DNA from: JAUVIB01 sp964424545 | Lineage (GTDB): Bacteria; Calditrichota; Calditrichia; Calditrichales; Calditrichaceae | Direction of reading: 5' to 3' | Assembly (NCBI GenBank): GCA_964424545.1 | Contig: CAYRJN010000014.1 | Location: 1-33,244, forward strand | DNA: 33,244 nt | Part shown: positions 33,209 through 33,244 of the stretch, one piece after another | How positions within the stretch are numbered: position 1 is the stretch's first letter | Layout: each line of letters starts with the position of its first letter | Position numbers and translations under genes: made by a program | The notes under the pieces: model-generated | Database searches by the model: none | The model's input: only the letters and a program-made list of their open reading frames with translations | Told to the model about the DNA's origin: nothing

Positions 33209-33244
33209 GTTTGTTGATATGTCGATATTATTTATTACACAGAT

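Larger units (their letters stand above)
33010..33244. other. AT-rich origin-side intergenic region (partial)
   Basis: Upstream of rpmH and running off the window. It is almost only A/T apart from the DnaA-box-like sites. In many bacteria dnaA lies divergently next to rpmH with oriC between or nearby; the parS sites and gene order fit. No gene starts here within the window. It must also contain the rpmH promoter. Confidence 0.6.

Noticed and set aside
1..33244. tRNA, rRNA, CRISPR array, insertion sequence or riboswitch
   Set aside because: Read through both strands; no cloverleaf, repeat-spacer array, transposase or recognisable aptamer was found. A covariance-model scan would be needed to be certain.

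Overview
The window looks like chromosomal DNA from an AT-rich, Gram-negative, saccharolytic bacterium. Evidence for this is the large YidC with a periplasmic domain, the many Sec signal peptides and lipoboxes, one Tat lipoprotein and one predicted outer-membrane barrel. I would guess an FCB-type lineage (Calditrichota/Marinimicrobia-like, or a distant Bacteroidota relative), but no marker here settles it. No tRNA, rRNA, CRISPR array, transposase or SusC/SusD pair is visible.

Right third (about 26.4-33.2 kb), all on the minus strand: the conserved origin-side block rpmH-rnpA-yidD-yidC-mnmE-mnmG-rsmG. To its right, the window ends in a very AT-rich stretch with a perfect DnaA box, probably the edge of oriC with dnaA just outside. 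Two perfect 16-bp parS palindromes flank mnmG. One of them lies wholly inside the 20-bp overlap of mnmG and rsmG. The parA-parB pair that often follows rsmG is not there.

Left two thirds (1-26.4 kb): a secreted glycan-degradation region. On the minus strand there are two sialidase-like beta-propeller proteins with a beta-sandwich/metallophosphatase protein upstream of them. Diverging from these on the plus strand are a HAD sugar-phosphate phosphatase/mutase, a truncated gene, a third propeller protein with a PA14 module, a GH78 alpha-L-rhamnosidase and a CBM9-like/DUF5916 outer-membrane protein. They are followed by an FG-GAP calcium-repeat lipoprotein, a Tat lipoprotein with a TIM-barrel look, and a very large PQQ-propeller/malectin/PA14 lipoprotein. 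On the minus strand next to rsmG are a GH92 alpha-mannosidase fused to an N-terminal propeller and a broken aldo-keto reductase. Together these would recognise and trim a rhamnose- and mannose-containing, possibly decorated, polysaccharide outside the inner membrane. The substrate is inference.

The glycan region shows signs of decay: an in-frame amber codon splits the 1,664-codon PQQ/malectin/PA14 gene; the aldo-keto reductase has lost an internal segment with a frame change; a jelly-roll-like gene survives only as its first ~110 codons; and a probable C-terminal coding remnant lies downstream of the GH92 gene. The most interesting items are the interrupted giant lipoprotein and its architecture, the PA14 module shared by three otherwise different proteins, the propeller-GH92 fusion, and the parS site read in two frames by two overlapping genes.
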